Notes: generated by a model not told the origin, from the letters alone. Positions 28,312 to 37,360 are shown, counted from the stretch's first letter. The stretch: 64,000 nt of DNA from Neoaquamicrobium sediminum (GCF_013240295.1 NZ_JABETK010000001.1:62001-126000), one strand, 5' to 3'. Translations and numbers: made by a program.

Positions 28312-29300
28312 TCAGTCGCCCTCTTGCGTCCGCCACTTAGCGGCCAGGTCGGCGGCCGCGCGCGCCGTATCCTCGTCACAGACAAGAACATTGCAAAGGC
28401 CCGAACGCAGCGCCGCCGCGATGGCGCCGACCTTGTTCAGACCGCCGGAGCTGAGGACGACGTTGGGCACGTCGCGCAAGGCTTCGAGCGGCAGGGCGAT
28501 GGCACGACGGTTGATCTCGTGGTCGACCGGCTTGCCGGCACTGTTGATGAATTGGCCAAGCAGGTCGCCCTGCGCGCCTGCCGCCTGCAGGCCGTCGATG
28601 TCGACATCGCTCGGCATACCGTAGCGCATCAGAAGGGAGCGCTCGGAAAGGTCGCCTGCACTCAGGATGATCATGTCGTTGGCCGCGATGCGCTCGAAGG
28701 CACTGCGGAACACGTCCTGCGTCATGATCGCGTCGCGCGATTCGGGACTGCCGGCATAGATCGGGGCGGCGAGGTAGGCGCAGGTCGCGCTGAGTTGTCT
28801 CGCGAAATCGCTGGCGATATCGAAGGTGTTGATCTCGATGCCGCGCGTCAGTCCCCCATGACCGAGTTCACGCACAGTTCGGGCCTGCGCATCGCCGGCA
28901 TATGCCGAACCAGCTCACGCAAGGTGGCGCCCCACCCCACGCCGATGCCGCTCATCTTGCCGGCGGCGAGAAGCTGGGTGACATAGTCGGCAGCGGCCTG
29001 GCCAAGCAGTACTGGCACGAGTTCCGGATCGTTCGGCGTTGGAACGATAATCGCGCGGTGGAGACCGAAGCTCTCGGCAAGGTGCTGCTCCAGTTCCACG
29101 CAGGAGGTCAGCCTGGAGTTGAGCTTGATGGTGACCAAGCCCGTGCGCCGGGCATCGCTGATGATGCGGTTGACCCTCAACCGGTTGGTCGAAAGCGCTT
29201 CGGCGATTTCGCCCTGGGTCCGCCCTTCCATGAAATACATCCAGACGACCCGGACATTCATCTGCTCTTCTGGGGTCGGCGCGGGCTGGTCTGCAAGCAT
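28312..29300 (-). pseudogene. SorC/DeoR-type sugar-binding transcriptional regulator, frameshifted
   Basis: About 329 residues when joined. N-terminal HTH of the SorC type (VWMYFMEGRTQGEIAEALSTNRLRVNRIISDARRTGLV), then the sugar-binding domain with GIGVGWGATLRELV, IILSAGDLSERSLL, VDHEINRRAIALPLEAL and VVLSSGGLNKVGAIAAALRSG. The frame breaks in a G run (plus-strand C run 28853-28857): one more G turns VMGD-stop into VMGGLTRGIEINTF. It is downstream of the divergent ugp-type locus and is the likely regulator of it. Probably a sequencing error in a homopolymer. Confidence 0.85.
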
Positions 29301-29386
29301 TCATGCACTTTCTTGATTGACTTTCGGTATAGGACTTCACGGGGGACGCTTGTCAATCGCAGCCTCCCGCGAAAGCCCTCTTCCGG

Positions 29387-30417
29387 TTAGTCGGTTCGCC
29401 GCCCGGTGGACTTGTCGAAACAATGCAGGTCGGCGCGGTCGATATGCCAGTTCACGCGGTCGCCTTCCGCGACACCGGCCTTGCCCGGCACCGATGCGAT
29501 CAACGCCTGCCCGCCATTCAGCAACAAGTGCACGTGGCTCTCGCCACCGATGGGTTCGATCAGTTCCACCACGCCAGAGAGACCGATGCCTTCCGTCATC
29601 GGCGCCATGCGAACCGCATCCGGACGCACGCCGACGACGCCGGTCTGCGGCGGCAGTTCGCCCCAATCCACATTATCGGCCTGCCCGACGTCGATCAGGC
29701 TCATCGGCGGCGAGCCGATGAAGCCGGCGACAAAGAGCGTCTGCGGTCGCTCGTAAACCTCTATCGGCGTGCCGATCTGCTCGATGCGGCCACCATTCAT
29801 GACGACGAGGCGGTCGGCCAGCGTCATCGCCTCGAGCTGGTCGTGCGTGACGTAGATGCTCGTGGTGCCGAGCCGCTTTGCAGCTTGCGGATCTCGACAC
29901 GCATCTGCACCCGGAGCTTGGCATCAAGGTTGGAGAGCGGCTCGTCGAACAGGAAGGCAGCCGGGTTGCGGACGATCGCCCGCCCCATCGCGACGCGCTG
30001 GCGTTGGCCGCCTGAAAGCTGCCGGGGCCGGCGTTCCAGATACGGCTCGATCTCGAGGATCGCTGCGGCTTCGGCAACGCGGCGCGCGATGTCCTGGCGC
30101 GGAAAGCCCCGGTTCCTCAGGCCATATTCCAGATTCTGCCGCACCGACATGTGCGGGTAGAGCGCGTAGTTCTGGAAGACCATGGCGATGTCACGGTCGG
30201 CCGGCTCCACCGAACCGACGTCCTTGCCCGCGATCCGCAGGTGCCCCGACGTGACCGATTCGAGGCCCGCGATCATGCGCAGCAAGGTTGATTTTCCACA
30301 GCCTGACGGTCCGACGAGCACAATCATCTCGCCATCGGAGACGGAAAGGTCGATGCCCTTCACCGCGGGGACAGTCCCGTAATTCTTCTTCAGATCCACC
30401 AGTTCGATAGCGGCCAT
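29387..30417 (-). pseudogene. UgpC-type ABC transporter ATP-binding protein, frameshifted
   Basis: About 343 residues when joined. Walker [20 protein letters not shown] loop FQNYALYPH, signature [14 protein letters not shown], Walker [15 protein letters not shown], then after the break [16 protein letters not shown] and a C-terminal TOBE region ([13 protein letters not shown]). The frame breaks in an A run of the coding strand (plus-strand T's 29877-29879): one more A gives [14 protein letters not shown] strong AGGAGG site precedes ATG 30417. It diverges from ugpB and should serve the UgpB-A-E importer. Confidence 0.87.
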
Positions 30418-30441
30418 GAGTTCCTCCTAGCAATGCGTCAT

Positions 30442-30471
30442 ACATTTGTAACATGATATTGACATTTGTAA
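30442..30471. promoter_or_regulatory. Direct repeats in the divergent ugp promoter region
   Basis: ACATTTGTAA occurs at 30442-30451 and again at 30462-30471, exactly 20 bp apart (about two helical turns), between the divergent ATPase gene and ugpB. The second copy overlaps a TTGACA box (30459-30464). It is a good candidate operator for the SorC-type regulator encoded at 28312. Confidence 0.55.
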
Positions 30472-30572
30472 TCCGTGGGCGCTAGCTTCTTTTTGTCGCC
30501 GCCGTGGAAGCGGCCCACCCGTGTGCTGGAAAGACACGGGCAAGGAATACGGCGATGCGAGAGGAGACACAG

Positions 30573-31925
30573 ATGACAATCGATTTTGGTATCAAGAATG
30601 CGCCGCGCAAATTCGCGAAGACGCTGGCAGCCGGTATTGCGCTCGGCATGCTGGCATTGCCCGGCGCAGCAGCCGCGCAGGAGCGCGTCAAGGTGGAATG
30701 GTGGCACGCGCTCGGCGGCCGGCTCGGAGAGGTAGTCGAGAAGCTCGTCACGGATTTCAACGGTTCGCAGGACCAGTACGAAGTGGTCGCGGTCCACAAG
30801 GGCAACTACGAAGAAAACATGGCCGCGATGGTCGCGGCCTATCGCGTCGGCCAACAGCCGACGATCATCCAGGCAGCCGAACGCGGCTTCATGACGATGC
30901 TGAATTCGGGCGCCGTCGTTCCGGTGCCGACGCTGATGGAAGAGCAGGGCCACGACGTCGACTGGAACGACTTCATCGCGCCGGTCTCGGGCTTCTTCCT
31001 CGTCGATGGGGTTCCGGCCGCCCTGCCCTTCAACAGCTCGACCCCGATCTTCTGGTACAATCGGGACATGTTCAAGGAAGCCGGCTTCGACGCGCCCGGC
31101 GAGACCTGGCAGGAAGTCGAAAAGCAGCTCTACGCCATCAAGGAGCAGGGCGTCAGCGAATGCTCGATGGCGCTGGCCAACGACTTTTTCTGGAGCCTGA
31201 TCGAGAACTACGCCGCGCTGCACGACCAGCCCTACGGCACGCTCGCCAACGGCTTCGACGGACTTGGCACGGAGTTCGTGTTCAACAAGAGCCCGCTGGT
31301 CGTGGGCCAACTCGAGCGGCTGTCGAAGTGGATGGACGACGAGGTCCTCCAGATCGCGGGCCAGGGCCTCTCGCCGGAGCAGCTCTTCACCTCAGGCACC
31401 TGCGCGACCTACGTCGCCTCGACCGCCGCGCATGCGGGCATCGGTTCGGGCGCGCAATTCGACTGGAGCGCGACCTTCCTGCCGCATGAGGAGGGTGTTG
31501 AACCGAAGAACAGCACGATCGGAGGCGGTGCGCTGTGGGTGCTGCAGGGCAAGAGCGACGAGGAATATGCAGGTGCAGCAGCCTTCATCGACTTCGTCGC
31601 CTCGCCCGAAACGCAGGTTTGGTGGAGCAAGCAGACCGGCTATGTTCCCGTGACCACGACGGCCTATAACGCCCTGAAGTCGGAGGGTTACTTCAAGGAA
31701 AACCCGACCCGCGAGATCGCCATCCTGCAACTCAGCCGCGGCGAGCCGACCGAGAATTCGCGCGGCTTCCGTTTCGGCAACCACAACCAGTCCATGCAGC
31801 TTCTCGTCGAAGAGATCCAGGGCGTGTGGACCGGCCAGAAGACGGCCCAGGAAGCGCTCGACAACGCCGCGCGCCGCGGCAATGAAATCCTGCGCCAGTA
31901 TGAGAGGCTCCATGCCTCGCAGTAA
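30573..31925 (+). CDS. ugpB: UgpB-type ABC transporter substrate-binding protein
   Basis: 450-residue periplasmic binding protein. A Sec signal (TLAAGIALGMLALPGAAAAQE) is followed by KVEWWHALGGRLGEVVEKLVTDFN, the UgpB signature for glycerol-3-phosphate/glycerophosphodiester binding proteins, and VPAALPFNSSTPIFWYNRDMFKEAG. Start ATG 30573 has GAGGAG seven bases upstream; longer in-frame extensions are unlikely. A GC hairpin follows the stop at 31925. The neighbouring phosphodiesterase gene supports a glycerophosphodiester ligand, though the ligand was not shown. The symbol is by homology. Confidence 0.87.
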   Translation: MTIDFGIKNAPRKFAKTLAAGIALGMLALPGAAAAQERVKVEWWHALGGRLGEVVEKLVTDFNGSQDQYEVVAVHKGNYEENMAAMVAAYRVGQQPTIIQAAERGFMTMLNSGAVVPVPTLMEEQGHDVDWNDFIAPVSGFFLVDGVPAALPFNSSTPIFWYNRDMFKEAGFDAPGETWQEVEKQLYAIKEQGVSECSMALANDFFWSLIENYAALHDQPYGTLANGFDGLGTEFVFNKSPLVVGQLERLSKWMDDEVLQIAGQGLSPEQLFTSGTCATYVASTAAHAGIGSGAQFDWSATFLPHEEGVEPKNSTIGGGALWVLQGKSDEEYAGAAAFIDFVASPETQVWWSKQTGYVPVTTTAYNALKSEGYFKENPTREIAILQLSRGEPTENSRGFRFGNHNQSMQLLVEEIQGVWTGQKTAQEALDNAARRGNEILRQYERLHASQ

Positions 31926-31940
31926 CGCGACAGCGGGCAT

Positions 31941-31964
31941 TGGGGGCGCGGACACGCGCCCCCA
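31941..31964 (+). promoter_or_regulatory. Intergenic hairpin between ugpB and ugpA
   Basis: Arms TGGGGGCGCG (31941-31950) and 31955-31964 pair perfectly around a 4-base loop, 15 bases after the ugpB stop, with no T run. Such hairpins after binding-protein genes protect the upstream mRNA and dampen expression of the permease genes. Confidence 0.6.
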
Positions 31965-31976
31965 CTCGCGATCGGC

Positions 31977-32903
31977 ATCGCGCTCAGCCGCCTGCTGCCG
32001 AAGACCTCGGAAGCCGGGCTCAAGACCGCGCATTTCAGCAAGCCAGGCCTTGCGGCGGCGCTGCTCGCCCCTCAACTGCTGATCCTGCTCTTTTTCTTCT
32101 TCATTCCATCCTACAAAGCGCTTTCGCTCGCCTTCGTGCAGGTCGACCCGTTCGGTGCTCGGGAAATCTTCGTCGGGTTCGCCAATTTCGCGCAACTTCT
32201 GGGAAGCCCGGACTACAGGCAAAGCGTGTTCTTCACGCTCTGGTTCACTGTGATCCAGGCCGTTGTGACCATCGCTCTGGCACTGCTCTTTGCATTCGCC
32301 ACCGATTTCGTGATCCGCGGCCGCGGCCTCTACAAGAGCGTCATCCTGATGCCTTATGCGATCGCCCCGGTGATCTCCGGCGTGCTGTGGGCGTTCCTGT
32401 TCAACCCGGCGGTCGGTCCTCTGGCGCAGTTCATCCAGTCGCTCGGTATTCCGTGGGATCCGAACCGCCGCCCGTTCGACGCGCAGCTTCTGGTGATCGT
32501 GGCGTCGGTGTGGAAACACATCTGCTACGACTACATCTTCCTCGTCGCCGCTTTGCTCGCCGTGCCGCAGTCGCTGCTGGAAGCTGCAAAGCTCGACGGC
32601 GCACGACCGGTCAGGCGCTTCTTCACGATTTCACTGCCGCTGGTGACGCCGACCATCTTCTTCCTGATGGTCATGAACGTGGTCTACGGACTGTTCGAGA
32701 CCTTCGGCATCATAGACGCGGTGACGCGAGGCGGTCCGGCGGGTGCAACCAACACGCTCGTCTACAAGGTCTACCAGGACGGTTTCGTCCAGCTCAACCT
32801 CGGTTCCTCGGCCGCCCAGTCGGTGATCCTGATGATCATCGCGATCCTCTTCACCGTCCTCCAGTTCCGCGCGCTCGAGCGCCGGGTAAACTATCAGGTG
32901 TAA
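31977..32903 (+). CDS. ugpA: UgpA-type ABC transporter permease, start unresolved
   Basis: About 308 residues if counted from 31977. Membrane helices include LLAPQLLILLFFFFIPSYKAL (TM1), and the EAA loop is LEAAKLDGARPVRRFFTISLPLVTP. The only standard start codon in frame is GTG 32136, which would delete TM1. The homologous frame stays open back to 31926 but has no ATG, GTG or TTG before TM1; ATC 31977, followed by ALSRLLPKTSEAG, sits where the start is expected. A base error there (ATG read as ATC) or a frameshift from ATG 31912 are the simplest explanations. The 5' coordinate is therefore a guess; the rest is secure. Confidence 0.8.
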   Translation: MALSRLLPKTSEAGLKTAHFSKPGLAAALLAPQLLILLFFFFIPSYKALSLAFVQVDPFGAREIFVGFANFAQLLGSPDYRQSVFFTLWFTVIQAVVTIALALLFAFATDFVIRGRGLYKSVILMPYAIAPVISGVLWAFLFNPAVGPLAQFIQSLGIPWDPNRRPFDAQLLVIVASVWKHICYDYIFLVAALLAVPQSLLEAAKLDGARPVRRFFTISLPLVTPTIFFLMVMNVVYGLFETFGIIDAVTRGGPAGATNTLVYKVYQDGFVQLNLGSSAAQSVILMIIAILFTVLQFRALERRVNYQV

Positions 32904-32905
32904 CC

Positions 32906-33826
32906 ATGATCGAGCGCAATCTCGGGCTGACGATCTTCTGCCACGCCGTGCTGCTGCTCGGCGCGGCAGCCGTGTGTCTGCCGCTTTACTTCGCCTTCGT
33001 CGCCGGCTCGCTGACATTGCAGGAAGTGCAGCAGACACCGTTTCCCTGGGTGCCGGGCACGCACTTCCTCGACAACATCGCCACGGCCTGGAACCAGGGC
33101 AATTTCTCGCGGCTCTACATTAACTCCCTGATCGTGACCGTCGGCATCGTTGTCGGCAAACTCACGATCTCGCTGATCGCGGCATTCGCGATCACCTATT
33201 TCCGGTTTCCCTTCAGGATGACTGCGTTCTGGCTCATCTTCGTCTCGCTGATGTTGCCGGTCGAGGTGCGCATCATACCGACCTACGAGGCGGTAGCCGA
33301 CGCAGCAGGGCCGCTACGCTGGTTCGCCGACATCACCGGTATCTCATGGCTTGTCGGCAGCGTCACCGGCTACCAGCTCGAGGCGGCGCTGCAATGGAAC
33401 ATGGTCAACACCTATAGCGGCCTGATCCTGCCTTTGATCGCATCCGCATCGGCGACCTTTCTGTTTCGCCAGTTCTTCCTGACGGTGCCGGAGGAGCTGT
33501 GCGAGGCAGCGAGGCTGGATGGCGCTGGGCCAGTGAAGTTCTTCCTCGATATCCTGCTGCCTCTGTCGCGCGCCAACATTGCCGCGCTGTCGATCATCCT
33601 CTTCATCTACGGCTGGAACCAGTATCTCTGGCCGCTCCTCTTCACCACCGATGCCGAGATGCAGACGGCGATCCTGGGCCTGAAGCATCTGGTTCCAGTC
33701 TCGGATGCTGAACCGGCCTGGAACATAGCCATGAGCGCGGCCTTCTTCGTCATGCTGCCGCCGGCCGTCATCATCCTGCTGATGCAGCGCTGGTTCACGA
33801 AGGGCCTGGTCGATTCAGGCAAGTGA
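32906..33826 (+). CDS. ugpE: UgpE-type ABC transporter permease
   Basis: 306-residue permease: first helix LTIFCHAVLLLGAAAVCLPLYFAFVAGSL, then NSLIVTVGIVVGKL, FRMTAFWLIFVSLMLPVEVRIIPTYEAV and the EAA loop CEAARLDGAGPVKFFLDILLPLSRANI. After PTYEAV the loop is longer than usual (about 35 extra residues, ADAAGPLRWFADITGISW...). ATG 32906 lies 2 bases after the ugpA stop. It completes the UgpB-A-E importer with the divergent ATPase. Confidence 0.9.
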   Translation: MIERNLGLTIFCHAVLLLGAAAVCLPLYFAFVAGSLTLQEVQQTPFPWVPGTHFLDNIATAWNQGNFSRLYINSLIVTVGIVVGKLTISLIAAFAITYFRFPFRMTAFWLIFVSLMLPVEVRIIPTYEAVADAAGPLRWFADITGISWLVGSVTGYQLEAALQWNMVNTYSGLILPLIASASATFLFRQFFLTVPEELCEAARLDGAGPVKFFLDILLPLSRANIAALSIILFIYGWNQYLWPLLFTTDAEMQTAILGLKHLVPVSDAEPAWNIAMSAAFFVMLPPAVIILLMQRWFTKGLVDSGK

Positions 33827-33854
33827 CATCCCCCAACAAAGGAAATTGACGCAT

Positions 33855-34583
33855 ATGGTCTCCATCATCGGTCACCGCGGTGGCCGCAATCTCTGGCCTG
33901 AAAACAGCATCGAAGGCTTCCGCAAACTGCTGGAACTGCCCGTCGAAGGTGTCGAGTTCGACGTCCATCTGACGAAGGCGGGCGAGATGCTCGTGATCCA
34001 CGATCCGACACTCGACCGGACGACGGAACGAAGCGGACCGGTCGTCGAGCTCGGCCTTGGCGAAAATCACAAGGTCAGGCTGAAGGACAGTGGTGGCACG
34101 ATACCGACGCTGGACGAAGTCCTCGATGTGTTCGCCGGCAGCGCAATCGAACTGCATGTGGAGTTGAAGGCCGACCACGAGCGAAACCCCTATCCCGGCC
34201 TTGAGGCCAAGGCGGCGGCGTTGCTCGATGATCGCGGCATGGCAGCTCGCTCGATCATGACGAGCTTCCTGCCCGAAGTGCTGGCGACGATCCGCGAGGT
34301 TGCACCGCACATTCGAACGCTGTCCTCGTTCGACGCGAAGTCGGTCGAGCGCTACGGCCTGACCGAAGGGCTTCGCCGGATGCTCGACCTGTCGGACATC
34401 ATCGCCATCGAGCGGCACGTCCTCGACCAGAACTGGGACACGATCGTCGATCTGGTGCCGGGCGACAGGCTCGGCGCCTGGGTGCCGAACGACGAAGCCG
34501 ACATCGCATACTGGCTCGGAAAGCCGATCCGCCAGATCACCACCGACCGCCCCGATCTGGCCGTCGCCCTGCGCGGAGCATAA
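33855..34583 (+). CDS. ugpQ: Glycerophosphodiester phosphodiesterase
   Basis: 242-residue GDPD enzyme of the UgpQ type, which splits glycerophosphodiesters into glycerol-3-phosphate and an alcohol. The N-terminus SIIGHRGGRNLWPENSIEGF has the catalytic HRG and the ExxxEN-like metal site (PENS), followed by VEFDVHLTKAGEMLVIHDPTLDRTT (ExD and second catalytic His), and IELHVELKAD. It is cytoplasmic, without a signal peptide, so substrates are imported first by the adjacent UgpB-A-E system. ATG 33855 is 28 bases after ugpE. Confidence 0.92.
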   Translation: MVSIIGHRGGRNLWPENSIEGFRKLLELPVEGVEFDVHLTKAGEMLVIHDPTLDRTTERSGPVVELGLGENHKVRLKDSGGTIPTLDEVLDVFAGSAIELHVELKADHERNPYPGLEAKAAALLDDRGMAARSIMTSFLPEVLATIREVAPHIRTLSSFDAKSVERYGLTEGLRRMLDLSDIIAIERHVLDQNWDTIVDLVPGDRLGAWVPNDEADIAYWLGKPIRQITTDRPDLAVALRGA

Positions 34584-34596
34584 AGACTTGCACAAC

Positions 34597-35328
34597 ATGC
34601 CATTTCAGACTGCCGCCATTGTGGCGGAACGCGACCCGCTGCAGAACATCGCCCTCGTCATCTTCGACTGCGACGGCGTGCTGATCGACAGCGAGCCCAT
34701 CGCAAGCAGCACGCTTGCGGAAAGCCTGCGCGGCGCAGGCGTCGAGATCTCGGCTTCGGAATCGCACGTCAAATTCACCGGCAATTCGGTCTCGACTATC
34801 CGGCGCATGATCGAGGACGATTACGGCATCACCGACATCGAGCCGCTGATGTCGTCGTGGCACGAGACGCTGTTCCGGACCTTTGGAGAACGTCTGACGG
34901 CTATGCCTGGCATCCTGGAGGTGGTGAGCGATCTTCAACGCCCGAAATGCGTCGCATCCAACAGCAGCATGCGCCGGCTGGAACAGAGCCTCGGCCATCT
35001 GGAACTCTGGGATCATTTCAAGCCAGCCATCTTCAGCGCCGAGGCGGTGGCAAGACCGAAGCCCGCGCCCGACCTGATGCTGCACTGTGCGCAGGAGTTC
35101 GACGTCGATCCGTCGCTTTGCGTGATGATTGACGACAGCCCCCATGGCGTCGAGGCGGCCGTCGCCGCCGGCATGATCGCGATCGGCTTCGTCGATCCCG
35201 CCGACCCGCGGCCGGAGCGTGCAAAGGTCCTTCGCGCAGCGGGCGCGGACGCGGTCGCCGAAGGCGCCGGCGAATTGCTGGCTGCGTTGAAAGCGGCGAA
35301 CGCGCTATTGGCCACCCGCGGATCGTGA
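34597..35328 (+). CDS. HAD-family hydrolase (beta-phosphoglucomutase/phosphatase type)
   Basis: 243-residue HAD protein. Motif I is VIFDCDGVLIDSEP (nucleophile and acid/base Asp), motif II lies in CVASNSSMRRLEQSL, motif III is Lys in ARPKPAPD, and motif IV is VMIDDSPHGVEAAVAAGM. The sequence is of the subfamily that includes 2-deoxyglucose-6-phosphatase, glycerol-phosphate phosphatase and beta-phosphoglucomutase; the exact substrate is unknown. Being the last gene of the ugp operon, glycerol-3-phosphate dephosphorylation is an attractive guess. TTG 34588, with GGAG at 34576-34579, is a credible alternative start. Confidence 0.87.
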   Translation: MPFQTAAIVAERDPLQNIALVIFDCDGVLIDSEPIASSTLAESLRGAGVEISASESHVKFTGNSVSTIRRMIEDDYGITDIEPLMSSWHETLFRTFGERLTAMPGILEVVSDLQRPKCVASNSSMRRLEQSLGHLELWDHFKPAIFSAEAVARPKPAPDLMLHCAQEFDVDPSLCVMIDDSPHGVEAAVAAGMIAIGFVDPADPRPERAKVLRAAGADAVAEGAGELLAALKAANALLATRGS

Positions 35329-35434
35329 GCGGACGACAAGCACGACGTTGGTAGGGCTGGGCGGACGCGCCCAGCAGCGTTAAGTTGGCGGGGTGGGGAC
35401 GAGAGAGCCCCCGCCTATCAATCCCCCGACTGTT

Positions 35435-35463
35435 CACATATGACTAAACTGCGCATATATGTG
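35435..35463. promoter_or_regulatory. Inverted repeat upstream of the first IclR-type gene
   Basis: CACATAT (35435-35441) and its inverted copy ATATGTG (35457-35463) flank 15 bases, ending 19 bases before the IclR-type gene start at 35483. Placement suits an autoregulatory operator. Confidence 0.5.
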
Positions 35464-35482
35464 CAGCAGTCTAGGGATCGAC

Positions 35483-36301
35483 ATGGCAGAGACAGAACAG
35501 CAGGAAGCGGGGCGGTCGCTCTACGTCGTTCCGCCGGTTACCAGGGCAATTGCGCTCCTGCGTTACATCGCAGCAGGCAATCGCTGCCGCAACACCAGCA
35601 GCGCCGCAAAAGCGCTGAACATCAACCGCACCACGCTCATTCGCCTGCTTTCGACGCTGGAGGTAGAGGGCATTTTGGAGCCGCTGCCCGACGAGGGCGG
35701 CTATCGACTCGGTACGGGGCTGATCGCACTCGCGTCCGAGGCGCTCAACGAGCGCAGCATCCTGCAGGTCGCGCGGCCTTTCCTGAAACAGCTCGTCGAT
35801 TCGCTCAACCTGTCGGCCCATCTCGGCGTGCTCGAAGGCCGGGAGATCGTCTATCTCGCCCGCGAGACACCGAACTCCCACCTTGCCAGCACGGTGCGCG
35901 AGGGAACCCGCCTGCCCGCGCACGCGACCACCATCGGGCGCATCCTGCTCTCCGAGCTGTCACCCGCAGCGCTGAAATCGCTCTATGCCGGGCAGGCGAT
36001 GGAATCGTTTACGGCGAAGACACGCACGTCGCTCGCCGACCTCGAGGAACAGCTTCGCACGGACCGCTCGCGCGGCATGGCTTGGAGCGTCGCCAACTTC
36101 GAACCCGAAATCGGATCGGCCGCCGTCGCAGTCCACGATCATCAGGCCCGCGCCGTCGGCGCGATCAACGTCACCGGCCATGCCAGCGTCTTCGCGGACG
36201 ACGGTGCGAACGTCGAACGGATCGAGCAGGAATTGAAGGCCGCCGCGCGCAGCATGTCGGAAGCGCTGGGCTATCGCGGCTGGTCGGCCGATCAGATGTA
36301 G
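35483..36301 (+). CDS. IclR-family transcriptional regulator
   Basis: 272-residue regulator with an N-terminal winged HTH (VTRAIALLRYIAAGNRCRNTSSAAKALNINRTTLIRLLSTLE) and a C-terminal GAF-like effector domain (LSAHLGVLEGREIVYLARE, GTRLPAHATTIGRILLSEL, VGAINVTGHASVF). IclR members with this pattern commonly control aromatic or sugar acid catabolism. Start ATG 35483 is chosen with AGGGA upstream. The gene converges on the pentapeptide-repeat gene and overlaps its end by 10 bases. It may regulate the long minus-strand operon at its right; this is inference. Confidence 0.9.
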   Translation: MAETEQQEAGRSLYVVPPVTRAIALLRYIAAGNRCRNTSSAAKALNINRTTLIRLLSTLEVEGILEPLPDEGGYRLGTGLIALASEALNERSILQVARPFLKQLVDSLNLSAHLGVLEGREIVYLARETPNSHLASTVREGTRLPAHATTIGRILLSELSPAALKSLYAGQAMESFTAKTRTSLADLEEQLRTDRSRGMAWSVANFEPEIGSAAVAVHDHQARAVGAINVTGHASVFADDGANVERIEQELKAAARSMSEALGYRGWSADQM

Positions 36302-36891
36302 GTATAGCCGTAGGACAGCGCGAAGGCGCTGTCCGGCAGCGGCGCATTGCCGGCAACCGCGCGACGCAGCCACAAACGGCCATGCACCTGCGTGTCGGAG
36401 AAGTCGGTGGCTGCCGGCAGTCGGGCGTCCTGGCACCAGAGCCCGCCGAGCCACTCGGCACCGCTGAAGGATGCCCGTCCACTAATCTCGACGCCCTGAA
36501 GCGAGAAATTGCCGTAGCAGGAAATGCGCTCGAAGCTGGCGTCGCCCGCAATGCGCGCTTCATCGAGCCGCACGATCCCGCGGAGTTCCGCCTCGTCGAA
36601 AAGCACCGTTTCGCCGAACTGCGCGCGTTCGAAACGCGCATCGTTGGCGAACACCGCACGCTCGAAAGTCGCCTTGCCGCCGAAGCGCGCTCCGCTGAAC
36701 CAGCTAACGCCCAGAAAGCGCGCGCCGGTTGCGTTGATACCTTCCGGGAAAGTAGCCCCGCTGAGATCGAAGCCTGTCAAATCAAGGCCGGCAAGGTCAA
36801 GCGCGCCTTCGCAGACGACGCCTGTCAAATCGACGCAGTCCCCGTGGCGCCACGGCACCGCGATCAGGTCGCGTATCTCCGCCGGTTTCAT
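36292..36891 (-). CDS. Pentapeptide repeat protein
   Basis: 199-residue protein made mostly of degenerate pentapeptide repeats (AxLxx/AxFxx), e.g. LDLAGLDLTGFDLSGATF, then ARFGGKATFERAVFANDARFERAQFGETVLFDEAELRG. These fold into a right-handed quadrilateral beta helix. It lacks a signal peptide. Start ATG 36891 is directly after the flavodoxin stop, and the gene is the last of the Rieske operon, which is unusual company for this family. Possible roles are a scaffold or protein partner; nothing in the sequence shows a catalytic site. Confidence 0.87.
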   Translation of the reverse strand: MKPAEIRDLIAVPWRHGDCVDLTGVVCEGALDLAGLDLTGFDLSGATFPEGINATGARFLGVSWFSGARFGGKATFERAVFANDARFERAQFGETVLFDEAELRGIVRLDEARIAGDASFERISCYGNFSLQGVEISGRASFSGAEWLGGLWCQDARLPAATDFSDTQVHGRLWLRRAVAGNAPLPDSAFALSYGYTYI

Positions 36892-36892
36892 C

Positions 36893-37360
36893 TCAGACGG
36901 CCTCGCCGATCTTCTGCTCCGCCAGCGCGACGATACCTGCAGCCCATGGAAACGCCAGATCCTCGGCCATGTCGCTGCCGGAGGCGTCATGCGTGACGCG
37001 CTCGCCGACCTGCACCGCACCGTAGCTCACAAGCAGTTCCGCCAGCCCCTTGCTGCCGAAATTGAACGTCTCTTCATATTCGCTGTCGCCGAGGCCGAAG
37101 ATGGCGAAATGAATATCGGACAGGCTGGGGGCTGCGGCCTTCAAGGCTTCGGCGAAGGGCTGGGCGGATGCCGGCAGCTCTCCGTCGCCATAGGTCGAAC
37201 AGACGATCATGTGGAGACGCCGTGCATCGAATTCGGCCGGGCCGAAATCCGACAGGTTGCGACACTCCACCTCGTGCTCGCCTTCCAGTTCGGCCATGAT
37301 GTCCTCGGCCAGCATCTCGGCATTGCCTGTCTCGGTGCCGTAAAGCAGCATGATCTTCAT
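36893..37360 (-). CDS. Flavodoxin domain protein
   Basis: 155-residue single-domain flavodoxin. The FMN phosphate loop is LLYGTETGNAEMLAEDI (about residues 5-20), the second FMN loop STYGDGELPASAQPF, and the third IFGLGDSEYEETFNFGSKGL, all like the flavodoxin domain of diflavin reductases (CPR/sulfite reductase). It overlaps the stop of the FprA-type reductase gene by 4 bases, so the two products are made together. In this operon it most likely carries electrons from the reductase to the Rieske oxygenase, a job usually done by a [2Fe-2S] ferredoxin; that role is inference. Confidence 0.9.
   Translation of the reverse strand: MKIMLLYGTETGNAEMLAEDIMAELEGEHEVECRNLSDFGPAEFDARRLHMIVCSTYGDGELPASAQPFAEALKAAAPSLSDIHFAIFGLGDSEYEETFNFGSKGLAELLVSYGAVQVGERVTHDASGSDMAEDLAFPWAAGIVALAEQKIGEAV

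Noticed and set aside
31940..33826. A 628-codon open frame across ugpA and ugpE
   Set aside because: Only its last 306 codons (from ATG 32906, ugpE) look like protein; the first half is ugpA in the wrong frame.
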